In this document: positions 1-7,954 of the stretch, one piece after another | Position numbering within the stretch: position 1 is the stretch's first letter | Layout of the letters: each line of letters opens with the position of its first letter | Assembly: GCF_026242045.1 (NCBI RefSeq) | Contig: NZ_JAPJDO010000012.1 | Span: 103,560 to 167,559, forward strand | Length of the DNA stretch: 64,000 bases | Direction: 5' to 3' | From: Mycobacterium pinniadriaticum | GTDB lineage: Bacteria; Actinomycetota; Actinomycetes; Mycobacteriales; Mycobacteriaceae | Made by a program: the position numbers and the translations under genes | The notes under the pieces: model-generated | The model's input: only the letters and a program-made list of their open reading frames with translations | Databases searched by the model: none | What the model was told of the DNA's origin: nothing

Positions 1-1
1 C

Positions 2-691
2 GGCCTGATGTCCACCGACCCCGAGAGCCAACTCAACGTCATTGACCAGATCAGCATCGAATCATTCGATGTAAGGATGCTTGACGACCCCGACGCCACC
101 CTATTCGTCATCGCCCCCAACAGCGGCACCGTCGCCGGCGCGGCCGTCGCGCTCATCGACTCCATCATCCAGTATTTCCGCAAGAAGACCGCCAACCACC
201 AACTCACCCACCGACTCCTGCTTGAGCTCGACGAAGTTTGTAACTCGTGCCCGTTGCCAGGACTGCTCAACTATGTCGGCGAGTCAGCAGGCCTCGGCGT
301 GAACCTGATGGCGACCGTCCAGGCCTCCAGCCACTTCGATGTTGTCTACGGCCCCAAATATGCTGACGCACTGCGCGATATCTTCCCCGGCACGCTCATT
401 ATGTACGGGGCACACGAACGCCACCTGCTCGAACAAGCATCCGACTGGCTCGGCCTGGCCACACGCCGCAGCGAGTCATACGAACCCAACTCGGGAAGCC
501 GCTCGCAAGCCTCCCAATTCGGACCCGCCATTGACTGGCAAGAGTTCCTGCCGCAGAACAGAGAAGAAGCCCAACTGCTACGCCGCGGCACAGCCGGTGA
601 ACGGGTCCACATCCCAGACTGGAGCGACTTCGTGCCAATCTGGGATCGCGTTGTCCAGCAACGTCTCCGCAAACAGCCGGCCCGAACATGA
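2..691 (+). CDS. VirD4/TraG-type coupling protein, C-terminal part
   Basis: This is the C-terminal part of a T4SS coupling ATPase, which brings the DNA-relaxase complex to the conjugation channel at the inner membrane. The open frame runs in from before the window, so the 5' end is missing and the ATG at position 8 is probably internal. A Walker B-like strand (LLLELDEV) is followed by the PLPGLLNYVGESAGLGVN and ATVQASS segments typical of the TraG/VirD4 'TraM recognition' region. It ends with TGA at 691 and is followed by about 220 bases without a gene. Its position upstream of a T4SS operon supports the call. Confidence 0.75.
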   Translation, partial: GLMSTDPESQLNVIDQISIESFDVRMLDDPDATLFVIAPNSGTVAGAAVALIDSIIQYFRKKTANHQLTHRLLLELDEVCNSCPLPGLLNYVGESAGLGVNLMATVQASSHFDVVYGPKYADALRDIFPGTLIMYGAHERHLLEQASDWLGLATRRSESYEPNSGSRSQASQFGPAIDWQEFLPQNREEAQLLRRGTAGERVHIPDWSDFVPIWDRVVQQRLRKQPART

Positions 692-909
692 GTTGAGCTC
701 GACGGCTCCGGCCTGAACCGCTCGGTCAGTGAGCCTCAATCTCGACTTGTGCCGGTTCGACTCGCCGGGACGCGAGCGCGGCCACCCCCGACCTGCGCCT
801 GAAAAGCACCACGATTGAACGCCCTTCCGTCAGACCAAACATTCCGGGTGCGAGTTTGCAGCGGGTGCCGACAATTCCGATCGGGCCGGAGGCACGGCAG
901 TTCGGTAAG
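692..909. other. Gene-free gap after the coupling-protein gene
   Basis: No open frame with a ribosome site or recognisable product is visible here. It separates the coupling-protein gene (+) from a convergent membrane-protein gene (-), so a transcription end is expected, but I see no strong hairpin with a T tract. Confidence 0.4.
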
Positions 910-1728
910 TCAGCCGACGAGGCTTTCAAGGTTGCCTGTCGCCGGGACGGACTGGCTGAGCCATTCGCTGGGCAGGTGCAGGATCGCCGATAGGATCAGC
1001 CAGCTCAGCCACAGGATTCCCAGAGCGGCGGGTATCACACTGCACAGCAAGGGAATCCAGCGCACTTCGGGCACGCCGACCCGTGGTATGGCAAGCGGGC
1101 GAGGCTCACGAGTGCCACAGGGTGGGTCGAGCAGAGTGGGCATGGACACGTCGCGGCCGCCGAGAAAGAATTCGTCGTCAAGTTCGGCGGCCACCGGTGT
1201 CAACGGCCACCAATGGCACGACCCTTCGACGGCAAGCCAGCCGTCGAGAATCCCGTAGATCCCAGCGGCGAGGAAAACGCCCGGGATCTGGGCGAAGAGC
1301 CACGGTACGACGACGACTGACCACACGCTTGGTGCGGGGTCGTAGAGCAGCGGCAACGGAAGCCCGCAGACGACTGCCATGCCCATCAGGGCGGGAATCG
1401 GATATCCGAGCAGGCGTTCAGGAATCAGCGTCGTAACCCAGCCGTACACGAGTCGGCCCGCAGGCCAGCCGATCGGCGCCGTGATCGCGCACACTGCGAC
1501 TAAGGCGGTCTCGAAACTCCCTGTTGCGGTGGAGGTTTGCCGGAACGCCAGCGGCGGTGTGACGTCATCGTCGTGCGGATCGGGCCGGGCTCCGATACGC
1601 GCACGGTCGCGGGCACGGATTCGCTTGCCGAGCAGCTCGGCGCGGCGCTTCTGAAACAGCAGAATCCCGGCGTGCCCGGCAATCCAGGCCCGGCGTTGCT
1701 CGGCGAAGGTGTCGATGGCCGTTGACAT
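910..1728 (-). CDS. Four-pass membrane protein, unknown function
   Basis: A hypothetical integral membrane protein of 272 residues. After a charged N-terminus of about 75 residues rich in Arg/Ala/Asp there are four hydrophobic stretches, the last near the C-terminus. I chose the ATG at 1728 because a GGAGG lies 9 bases upstream and the preceding gene on the same strand stops at 1733. The longer open frame to 1764 would overlap that gene. It is probably co-transcribed with the HTH gene upstream. No family is recognised. Its location inside the conjugation module suggests a membrane or entry-exclusion-like role, but that is only inference. Confidence 0.6.
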   Translation of the reverse strand: MSTAIDTFAEQRRAWIAGHAGILLFQKRRAELLGKRIRARDRARIGARPDPHDDDVTPPLAFRQTSTATGSFETALVAVCAITAPIGWPAGRLVYGWVTTLIPERLLGYPIPALMGMAVVCGLPLPLLYDPAPSVWSVVVVPWLFAQIPGVFLAAGIYGILDGWLAVEGSCHWWPLTPVAAELDDEFFLGGRDVSMPTLLDPPCGTREPRPLAIPRVGVPEVRWIPLLCSVIPAALGILWLSWLILSAILHLPSEWLSQSVPATGNLESLVG

Positions 1729-1732
1729 CTGT

Positions 1733-2152
1733 TCACGCCTCCGTGCCGGTGGGCTTGTGGTCACCGATCAGGTCGCGCATCAGGACTTTGGCGGTGCTGA
1801 GCAGTTCCACCGCGTTGTCGACCATCGCGGTCGCAGCCCGAAGGACTGTCACGACGTGCTCGTCATCGGGGCCAGACACCATCTGGGTTTGCGGGTCCCC
1901 ACCGGCCAGGATCTGCGCCGAGGACCCTGGCGCCCACCCCAAGGTTCCGTCGATGCGGGCCAGCGTCGATTCCCGAAGCCTTCCGGTGCCGTTGACGGCC
2001 TTGTGCAGTGTCGTGCGGTTGGGTCCGCCGCGCCGCGCCAGCTCGTAGTTACTGATCCGCAGCGTGCTGGTGCGCCGGCGCACGAAGTAATCCAGGCGTG
2101 CCACCCCGGAATCGGGGATGTCGACCGTCTTGTCTGAATCGCTCATAATCAT
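1733..2152 (-). CDS. Small HTH (XRE/Cro-like) DNA-binding regulator
   Basis: A predicted cytoplasmic transcription regulator of about 140 residues. The N-terminal half carries a helix-turn-helix-like segment (NYELARRGGPNRTTLHKAV) followed by a recognition-type helix (LRESTLARIDGTLGW), as in XRE-type proteins. The C-terminal half is a helical region that may dimerise. Several in-frame ATGs lie at 2170, 2161, 2152 and 2146. I favour 2152 or 2146 because the operator-like motif at 2168-2182 would otherwise sit inside the gene. It is divergent from the T4SS operon starting at 2261, so it probably represses or activates that operon and itself. Confidence 0.65.
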   Translation of the reverse strand: MIMSDSDKTVDIPDSGVARLDYFVRRRTSTLRISNYELARRGGPNRTTLHKAVNGTGRLRESTLARIDGTLGWAPGSSAQILAGGDPQTQMVSGPDDEHVVTVLRAATAMVDNAVELLSTAKVLMRDLIGDHKPTGTEA

Positions 2153-2167
2153 GAAACTAACCATAAT

Positions 2168-2182
2168 CAACCAAAGACGTCT
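2168..2182. promoter_or_regulatory. Operator-like motif CAACCAAAGACGTCT
   Basis: This 15-base motif contains the palindrome AGACGTCT and lies in the divergent region between the HTH regulator and the T4SS operon. A near copy, CAACTAAAGACGTTT, sits at 56124-56138 just upstream of the WhiB-like gene, preceded in both places by ACCATA. An AT-rich tract and a TTGACT box at 2212-2217 follow, which could be the -35 element of the T4SS operon. I infer a shared binding site. Confidence 0.45.
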
Positions 2183-2260
2183 ATATCTGTCGACAAAAAT
2201 GACCTGAGTTGACTACCGTGACGCTCATAGCTAACTACACCGTGTCGATGAAGGAAAACC

Positions 2261-2644
2261 ATGAAGGTGCTGCTCGCAGCGGCGGGACTGGTCTTCGCGA
2301 TGATGTGCTTCGCGCTGGTGGTGATCGTCGAGGTTCTCGCCCGACTGCTGCCCGTGCTGATCTTGGCCGCACTTCTGTGGGGCGGGTGGCGCATATGGCG
2401 GGCCCGCCGAACCCGCCCGGCCACCACCCCGGTACCACTGCTGGCGGCGCCGTTCCCGGCGCCGATTCCCGTAGCGATGCCACAGCCAGCCCCGATCGCA
2501 CCGCCGATCGCCGACCCCGATGTGTACCTGGTGGCCGGTGATCACCTGGGCATGCGGCCCCCGCGGACCCCGCTGCAGACTCCCGAGGCCACCGACGTTC
2601 AAGGACGTCTTCTGGTGCCGCGCCCGCACAGTCGGGTGCGCTGA
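2261..2644 (+). CDS. Small Pro-rich membrane-anchored protein, first gene of T4SS operon
   Basis: A 127-residue hypothetical protein. Residues 1-45 form one or two hydrophobic helices, followed by a basic patch (RIWRARRTRPA) and a proline/alanine-rich tail. The ATG at 2261 is preceded by AAGGAAAACC, a reasonable ribosome site. The stop overlaps the next start (TGATG), so translation of the two genes is probably coupled. It opens the + strand operon that encodes the conjugation channel and is probably a single-pass accessory protein of it. I do not recognise a named family. Confidence 0.6.
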   Translation: MKVLLAAAGLVFAMMCFALVVIVEVLARLLPVLILAALLWGGWRIWRARRTRPATTPVPLLAAPFPAPIPVAMPQPAPIAPPIADPDVYLVAGDHLGMRPPRTPLQTPEATDVQGRLLVPRPHSRVR

Positions 2645-3720
2645 TGGGTAAAGCAGAAGTGGCACCTGAGGACACCGCGTGGCTCACACGCATCCGCGGC
2701 ACCAACGCCGACCCGGACAGCCCCGACGAGGGCGATGACGGCTACGACGAATGGGCCCCCGAAGGCCAGGCTGACAACAACGACAGCACCGACGACGATG
2801 ACGGCTGGCCCATCGCACGGACCGAACCCATTTCACGCACCGAGGCCACCGCGCAGGCAGACCTCGACAGTCAGCGCATCATCGACCTCGACGCCGCCGA
2901 CGATGAGGACGACACCGACACCGGTGACGACACCGCGGCCGCGCGGCGCCGCTTCAACCCTGCGGTAGCAGCGGGCTTCGTCGGCACCGCCGTCCTTGCC
3001 ACCGTTGTGACCCTGATCGCGGGCTCAGTGGCGTCACGTGACGAACCCGCGCCGCCACCCACACCCACCTCGCACGCGCGCCCACCGCTGCCACCACCGC
3101 CTCCCTCAGTCCCCCCAGCCGCCGTCGACGGCCCGCTGCGGTTCACGGCTACCTCGGATTGCGACAGGCTGCCCGGTTCGACCTCAGCCCAGCTCCTGGC
3201 CGACCCCCAATCATCGGTCCCATGGATCTGCGCCAGCCAGATCCCCGGACAGGTCCTCAAGATCTACCTCGACCAGCCCTACATCATCACCGCGGTTTCC
3301 ATCGTTCCCGGTGCGGTCAACAAGATGAATCCGACCGATGACGGTGACGCCTGGCTGCGCCACCGGGTCGTCACCCGCCTGCAATGGCAGTTCAACGACC
3401 GCGCCAACACCATCAAGTCGCAGAAGACCGGCGACGTCCACGGCGAAGCCGTCGAACCGATCCCGAGCACCCTGGCCTCTGAAATCACGGTGATCATCCA
3501 GGAGACGAGCCGCCCGCCACAGGTCGCCGCCCCCACCACTACCCCGACATCGGCCCCCGGCAGCGACGGCATCTTGGGCCCCATCCTCGGCAGCAACGGA
3601 CCCCAGCACGACCCCGCCGACGAACCACCTCTATTGCCAGGACAGGCCGAGCGACCCGACCCCAGTGACGGCACGTTCGCCGTCAGCAGCATCCAAATCA
3701 TGGGACACAAGGTGATCTGA
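2644..3720 (+). CDS. Acidic bitopic membrane protein with extracytoplasmic beta-type domain
   Basis: A 358-residue protein. The first 105 residues are highly acidic (runs of Asp/Glu), then a single transmembrane helix (about 108-130), a proline-rich stalk, and a C-terminal domain that begins with a Cys-containing segment and looks like the discoidin/NADase-type binding fold seen in other actinobacterial anchored proteins. It is coupled to the genes on both sides (1-base overlap upstream, 1-base gap downstream). Its place in the operon suggests a cell-envelope component of the T4SS that spans the membrane. The fold assignment is tentative. Confidence 0.55.
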   Translation: MGKAEVAPEDTAWLTRIRGTNADPDSPDEGDDGYDEWAPEGQADNNDSTDDDDGWPIARTEPISRTEATAQADLDSQRIIDLDAADDEDDTDTGDDTAAARRRFNPAVAAGFVGTAVLATVVTLIAGSVASRDEPAPPPTPTSHARPPLPPPPPSVPPAAVDGPLRFTATSDCDRLPGSTSAQLLADPQSSVPWICASQIPGQVLKIYLDQPYIITAVSIVPGAVNKMNPTDDGDAWLRHRVVTRLQWQFNDRANTIKSQKTGDVHGEAVEPIPSTLASEITVIIQETSRPPQVAAPTTTPTSAPGSDGILGPILGSNGPQHDPADEPPLLPGQAERPDPSDGTFAVSSIQIMGHKVI

Positions 3721-3721
3721 C

Positions 3722-4645
3722 ATGCCAACACTGAGCAATGTGTGGCGCGGCCGCATCAACACCGGCACCCGCGGCGCCGGACGCATCATCCTCGCCGTTC
3801 TCGTCGCCACCTCATCCATTAGCGGCGCCAGCACCCTCAAACACTGGATCTTCCCGGACCCGCCGCTGCCCGTCGCCGAGATCGCCGGCGACACCATCAA
3901 CCAGACCGACCTGGTCAAGAGCTTCGCCATCGACTGCGTGACCACCTACCTCACCGCGGCCACCTCCCAAGGCACCGAACTATCACGGTGCTTCCCCGAC
4001 GCCGCACACATGACCGTGCCGTCCACACCCGCGCTGACCATCACCTCCCCCACCGCCTACGCCCACCGCACAGGCCCCACCCGAGACCTGCTCGCCACCT
4101 ACGGCGTCCTGGTCGGAGTTACCGAACAGCCCTATCCCACAGCAGTTCCCGTCCGCAACTACTACCAAATACCCCTTGGTGTGTACGGCGGAGACGCCGT
4201 GCGCGCCCTGGACAACCTGGCCCGCCTCGATGCGCCGCCCGCCGGTACGACCGTGGAACTGGGCTACCCGGTCAACATCCCCAACAACAACCCCGTCGCC
4301 ACCACCTTGGCCGGATTCATCGCCACCTATCTGACCGGTAGCCCCGGACTGGACCGGTTCATCACCACCGACTCACGCCTGACCCCGGTCAAGAATCCCT
4401 ACGCCAGCGCCACCGTGACCAGCGTGCGCGCGATCGGCACGCCACCGGACAACCCCGCTGAGAACTTCACTCTGCCGGTGCGCGTCACCGTGGCGGCCAG
4501 ATCCGCTGAATACACGCCCTACAACCTGTCCTACCCGCTGATCGTGCGCGCCTCCGGCGGTAACTGGTTTGTTTCCGCCATCGAAGCCGTGCCCGAACTC
4601 GCGGACAGCGCCCCTGAACCCCCGACTACCGCGGAGGGCGGCTGA
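3722..4645 (+). CDS. TcpC/VirB8-like conjugation protein
   Basis: A 307-residue bitopic protein with a short cytoplasmic N-terminus, one transmembrane helix (about 20-38) and an extracytoplasmic region of two related alpha/beta domains, as in TcpC of Gram-positive conjugation systems (VirB8-like NTF2-type fold). Features consistent with the family are the repeated pattern of a helical segment followed by a strand-rich V-R-V-x-V region (near LPVRVTVAARS) and the terminal aromatic strand (GNWFVSAIEAVPE). It is needed in known systems for channel assembly. It is the third gene of the operon. The family call rests on size, topology and context. Confidence 0.6.
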   Translation: MPTLSNVWRGRINTGTRGAGRIILAVLVATSSISGASTLKHWIFPDPPLPVAEIAGDTINQTDLVKSFAIDCVTTYLTAATSQGTELSRCFPDAAHMTVPSTPALTITSPTAYAHRTGPTRDLLATYGVLVGVTEQPYPTAVPVRNYYQIPLGVYGGDAVRALDNLARLDAPPAGTTVELGYPVNIPNNNPVATTLAGFIATYLTGSPGLDRFITTDSRLTPVKNPYASATVTSVRAIGTPPDNPAENFTLPVRVTVAARSAEYTPYNLSYPLIVRASGGNWFVSAIEAVPELADSAPEPPTTAEGG

Positions 4646-4723
4646 CACGAGCCTTGGCGGACAACTGAATACGTTCCAAACCCGCGCTACCCGAGCACAA
4701 CTCAAGCAAGGAGCACCAACGTT

Positions 4724-5002
4724 ATGAACACCACCATCATGGTTGCATCCGGCCTTATGGGCATGGGCCAGGAACTCTATATGCTCATCGCCGGTCTCGG
4801 CGGCCTCGGCGCGCTGGGTGCCGGCATCCTCATTTCGCTGCGAACCTCATTCAAGATGGGCTTCGGTGCCGGGATCGCCGCCTTCTTCATGGGTGTGGCG
4901 CTGTCGGTGTGCATCCTCAACGCCGTCGGCTTCCGGGACATGGGCGTGCATGAACTGCGCGACCGCACCGGCTACACCCCCGGCATCTACAGCGGCCAAT
5001 GA
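4724..5002 (+). CDS. Small two-helix membrane protein (pilin/TcpD-like)
   Basis: A 92-residue protein made mostly of two hydrophobic helices (about 10-38 and 46-68) separated by a short basic loop, with a soluble C-terminus. Size, topology and position (before VirB3- and VirB4-like genes) match the small VirB2/TcpD-type subunits of T4SSs. The start ATG at 4724 follows AAGGAGCACCAACGTT, a strong ribosome site, the best in the operon, as expected for an abundant subunit. It overlaps the next gene by ATGA. Confidence 0.6.
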   Translation: MNTTIMVASGLMGMGQELYMLIAGLGGLGALGAGILISLRTSFKMGFGAGIAAFFMGVALSVCILNAVGFRDMGVHELRDRTGYTPGIYSGQ

Positions 5003-5427
5003 CCCGCACACCCACACCGGTCCATACTGGCGATAACGCGAAGGTGTGGACCGGTATTCGTGATATCCCCATCTGGGCGGGAGAGTCCTCCGGCGGCAAC
5101 CAACTGCCCTTCGGCCCTTATCGCACACCAGAACTCATGGTGATCGGGATCATCATGGTCCCCGCAGTCTTCTGGATCACCAGCCACACCCAGTCGCCCA
5201 GCGTGTGGTGGGTGCTGCTCGGCGCCCCACTGTCGACCGTGGTGTTCGTCCTGCTGCTCAGAGTGGTGCTTCCCAAGGCTAGGCCGACCGTCTCGGCACG
5301 CCTGATCTTCCTCACCAATTCCTGGCTTCCCCGCTCCCTGAGCACCTCGCCAGCAGCCCAGCCCGCGCCGCGCACCTCGCTACGCACCGACCACCGACCA
5401 AGGAAAGCCGATGCCACCGCGCGTTGA
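4999..5427 (+). CDS. VirB3/TcpE/PrgI-like membrane protein
   Basis: A 142-residue protein with two adjacent transmembrane helices (about 45-90) flanked by a polar N-terminus and a basic Arg/Pro/Ser tail. This topology and the location directly in front of the VirB4 ATPase gene (17-base overlap) are typical of VirB3/PrgI/TcpE proteins, which bind VirB4 and dock it to the membrane. No single diagnostic motif is present, so the call rests on topology and order. Confidence 0.55.
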   Translation: MTRTPTPVHTGDNAKVWTGIRDIPIWAGESSGGNQLPFGPYRTPELMVIGIIMVPAVFWITSHTQSPSVWWVLLGAPLSTVVFVLLLRVVLPKARPTVSARLIFLTNSWLPRSLSTSPAAQPAPRTSLRTDHRPRKADATAR

Positions 5428-7954
5428 TTCCTCATTTGACCCGCCACAGAGGGTCATTGGCAATCTGCGGTTCACCCGAACCGGCATCTACGCCGACTAT
5501 CTCGTCCACGGCCTACCTGTCACTATGCGGGCCCTGCCTGTGCACGAACGCGCCGCACGACTCCACCGCAACCTCGGCCGAAACCTCCCCTCGGGTTCAG
5601 AGCTGTTCGGGCTGCTGGCATTCGAGGACCAAGACCGCATCCTGAAGAGCATCGTGGGCCGCTACCACGCCAACGGTGACTGGGTATCACACTGCCGGAC
5701 TTGGGAACCCGTAATCGCCGACCCCGTTCAAACGGGACGAAACAGCGGGCCACAGCAACGGCTGCACTGGCTCACCATCCCTGTCGACTCCGGCCGACTC
5801 GGCCGCACTGTCACCGGCAAGGCCGAAAAACTCGGCAACTGGGTCATCGGACGCGACCCCGACTCCGACACCTCCCTGGCCGTCTACAGCGCGCTGGCCC
5901 ACGAGATCACCTCCGCACTGCCCGACGAGTTCCACGTCACCGCTGCTACCCCCGCCCAGATCCTGTGGCACCACCGCCACAACATGTTGCGCGGCGCATT
6001 CACCGCACCCCTACCTGACCGTCGTGTCGGACCACATGAATTGTCCGCAGAACCGTTCGGCCGCTGGTGGTTCGACGAAGGCGCCAACAGTGAACGCCTC
6101 AATCGGTGGTGGCCCAGCCGCCGATCCCTGGTCCGCATCCAGGAACTCGACACCCACGGCCAACCGACAGGACCGGTGTCGTATCAGGCGATGCTGGCCG
6201 TCGACCAATACCCCGCCCGCGGGGTGCGCTTTCCCAAAGCCTCCTACCTGCGGGCACTGGACAATGTCGATACCCCCGCGATCGTCGACTGGGTGCAGCA
6301 CCTCAACCTGCGCACCCCCGACCAGGCTCTGGCCGCCAACCGCCGTAACGCCAAGAACATCACGGACCAACAACAACAACGCGCCGCCAAGCGCGACGAC
6401 GCCGACGCCGAGGACCTGGCCAACAAACTCGACGGGACACTCGACTATTCCAGCGAGCTCAACGCCAACCCGACGGAGCGCGAACTCGACGGGACCACCA
6501 TCATCGCCGTCGGTGCCGCATCCATCGAGATCGTCGAAGACGCCGTCAAACAGATCCGCCAAGAACTCGATTCCGCGGCCATCGCGTTCAGCCGCTACCG
6601 CGGATCCCATCAGGTGCTGTGGAAGGCCTTCAACCCCGGCAGCGAAACCAAGCGTAGTCAACTCGACCAGTTCCGCAATCCCACCACCGCGCACCGCTGG
6701 TCCCGCTTCATGCCGCTGACCTCTGATGACTGCGGCAACTCCACCGGAAGCCCGCTGGCAGTCAGCCAGAACACCAATCGGCCCCGCATCATCCTGCACG
6801 ACCCTGAAGGAACCGCCCGCCGTAACCACAACACTGGTTTGGCTATCGTCGGCGAGCCCGGATCCGGGAAGTCCAACCGCGCCAAGCTCTCCGCTGTCGA
6901 AGTAGCCCTGCGCCGGGGACACGTGCGGGTCTTCGACCCCGGCAAGCACGCCGAATGGGAGAAAGCGTTCCGCTCGTTGCCCGGTGTGCAGGCCATCGAC
7001 CCCACTCGCTCCGAGATGTCACTGGATCCACTGGCGATCTTCCCTTATGAGGAAGCGTCCGCCAAAGCAGGCGATCACATCCTGCCCGTGATCGGCGTCG
7101 GCCCGCGCAGCATCATGCGCGCCCAGTTTGATGTCGCGCTACGCCCCGATAACCGGGAGCAAAACGGTATCCGACGCATGCGTGACCTCATCGAATACCT
7201 ACGGACACAACCCAACCCGCACGATAGTGAACTTCTGCTGCGCCTGGAGTCGGCGGCGTCCTCGCACTACACCCAAGCGCTGTTCGATCCCGACCGCAAG
7301 CCCTACCTGACCGCCGACTCGGCCGTGACCATCTGGCTGACCCGCAACCTCGCCTTACCTGATGCCGACGACATCGAATCGGCCATGCACGGCGGATTCG
7401 ATCTGTCGCCCCGCCAACTGGCCGGGATGGCGATCTACGGACTGCTCGTCGACCTCGAACAACAACATTTGTTCGAACGCCGAGACATATACGGCACCTT
7501 GATCTTTGAGGAGTGCGCCGAGATCCTTGCCTACCCTCCCGGCGCGCGCACCGCACATCTCATCACCACCCAGGGCCGCAAGAACGCTACCGGCATCTGG
7601 CTCGTCACACAGGACTATCGCCGACTGGCCCGGATGGGCACCGAATTCATCACCCAGAAGTGGCTCTTCCGGGTCACCGACGAGAAGTTGGCCGAGCAGA
7701 CCCTGCAATGGGCAGGCATCGACCCGGCCCTGTACCCGGATGTCGTGCAGTCCTACATCGAGGACACCAGCCCCGCCAACACCACCCTCAGCGGCGGCGA
7801 CGACGAGGAGATCGGATACGTCGAACCGCACCGCCGCGGCGAAGGATTCGTCGTCGACGAGTTCCGCCGCCATGCCCGCGCCAAGTTTCTCGGCGCTCCT
7901 ACCGATGAGCTGGCCGAGGACCTCGACAGCACCGCCCCGGTGAGCGCGGCATGA
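5411..7954 (+). CDS. virB4: VirB4-type T4SS ATPase
   Basis: The main energy-supplying ATPase of the conjugation channel, 847 residues, cytoplasmic and membrane-associated. The N-terminal half is the VirB4/TraC-type domain. The C-terminal half is the RecA-like motor with Walker A GEPGSGKS at about residues 478-485 and Walker B LIFEEC at about 697-702. An arginine-rich sensor region (GRKNATGIWLVTQDYRRLAR) follows, typical of TraE/VirB4. A proline/acid-rich C-terminal extension is present. It overlaps the genes on both sides (17 bases upstream, ATGA downstream), so it is translated as part of the operon. Confidence 0.85.
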   Translation: MPPRVDSSFDPPQRVIGNLRFTRTGIYADYLVHGLPVTMRALPVHERAARLHRNLGRNLPSGSELFGLLAFEDQDRILKSIVGRYHANGDWVSHCRTWEPVIADPVQTGRNSGPQQRLHWLTIPVDSGRLGRTVTGKAEKLGNWVIGRDPDSDTSLAVYSALAHEITSALPDEFHVTAATPAQILWHHRHNMLRGAFTAPLPDRRVGPHELSAEPFGRWWFDEGANSERLNRWWPSRRSLVRIQELDTHGQPTGPVSYQAMLAVDQYPARGVRFPKASYLRALDNVDTPAIVDWVQHLNLRTPDQALAANRRNAKNITDQQQQRAAKRDDADAEDLANKLDGTLDYSSELNANPTERELDGTTIIAVGAASIEIVEDAVKQIRQELDSAAIAFSRYRGSHQVLWKAFNPGSETKRSQLDQFRNPTTAHRWSRFMPLTSDDCGNSTGSPLAVSQNTNRPRIILHDPEGTARRNHNTGLAIVGEPGSGKSNRAKLSAVEVALRRGHVRVFDPGKHAEWEKAFRSLPGVQAIDPTRSEMSLDPLAIFPYEEASAKAGDHILPVIGVGPRSIMRAQFDVALRPDNREQNGIRRMRDLIEYLRTQPNPHDSELLLRLESAASSHYTQALFDPDRKPYLTADSAVTIWLTRNLALPDADDIESAMHGGFDLSPRQLAGMAIYGLLVDLEQQHLFERRDIYGTLIFEECAEILAYPPGARTAHLITTQGRKNATGIWLVTQDYRRLARMGTEFITQKWLFRVTDEKLAEQTLQWAGIDPALYPDVVQSYIEDTSPANTTLSGGDDEEIGYVEPHRRGEGFVVDEFRRHARAKFLGAPTDELAEDLDSTAPVSAA

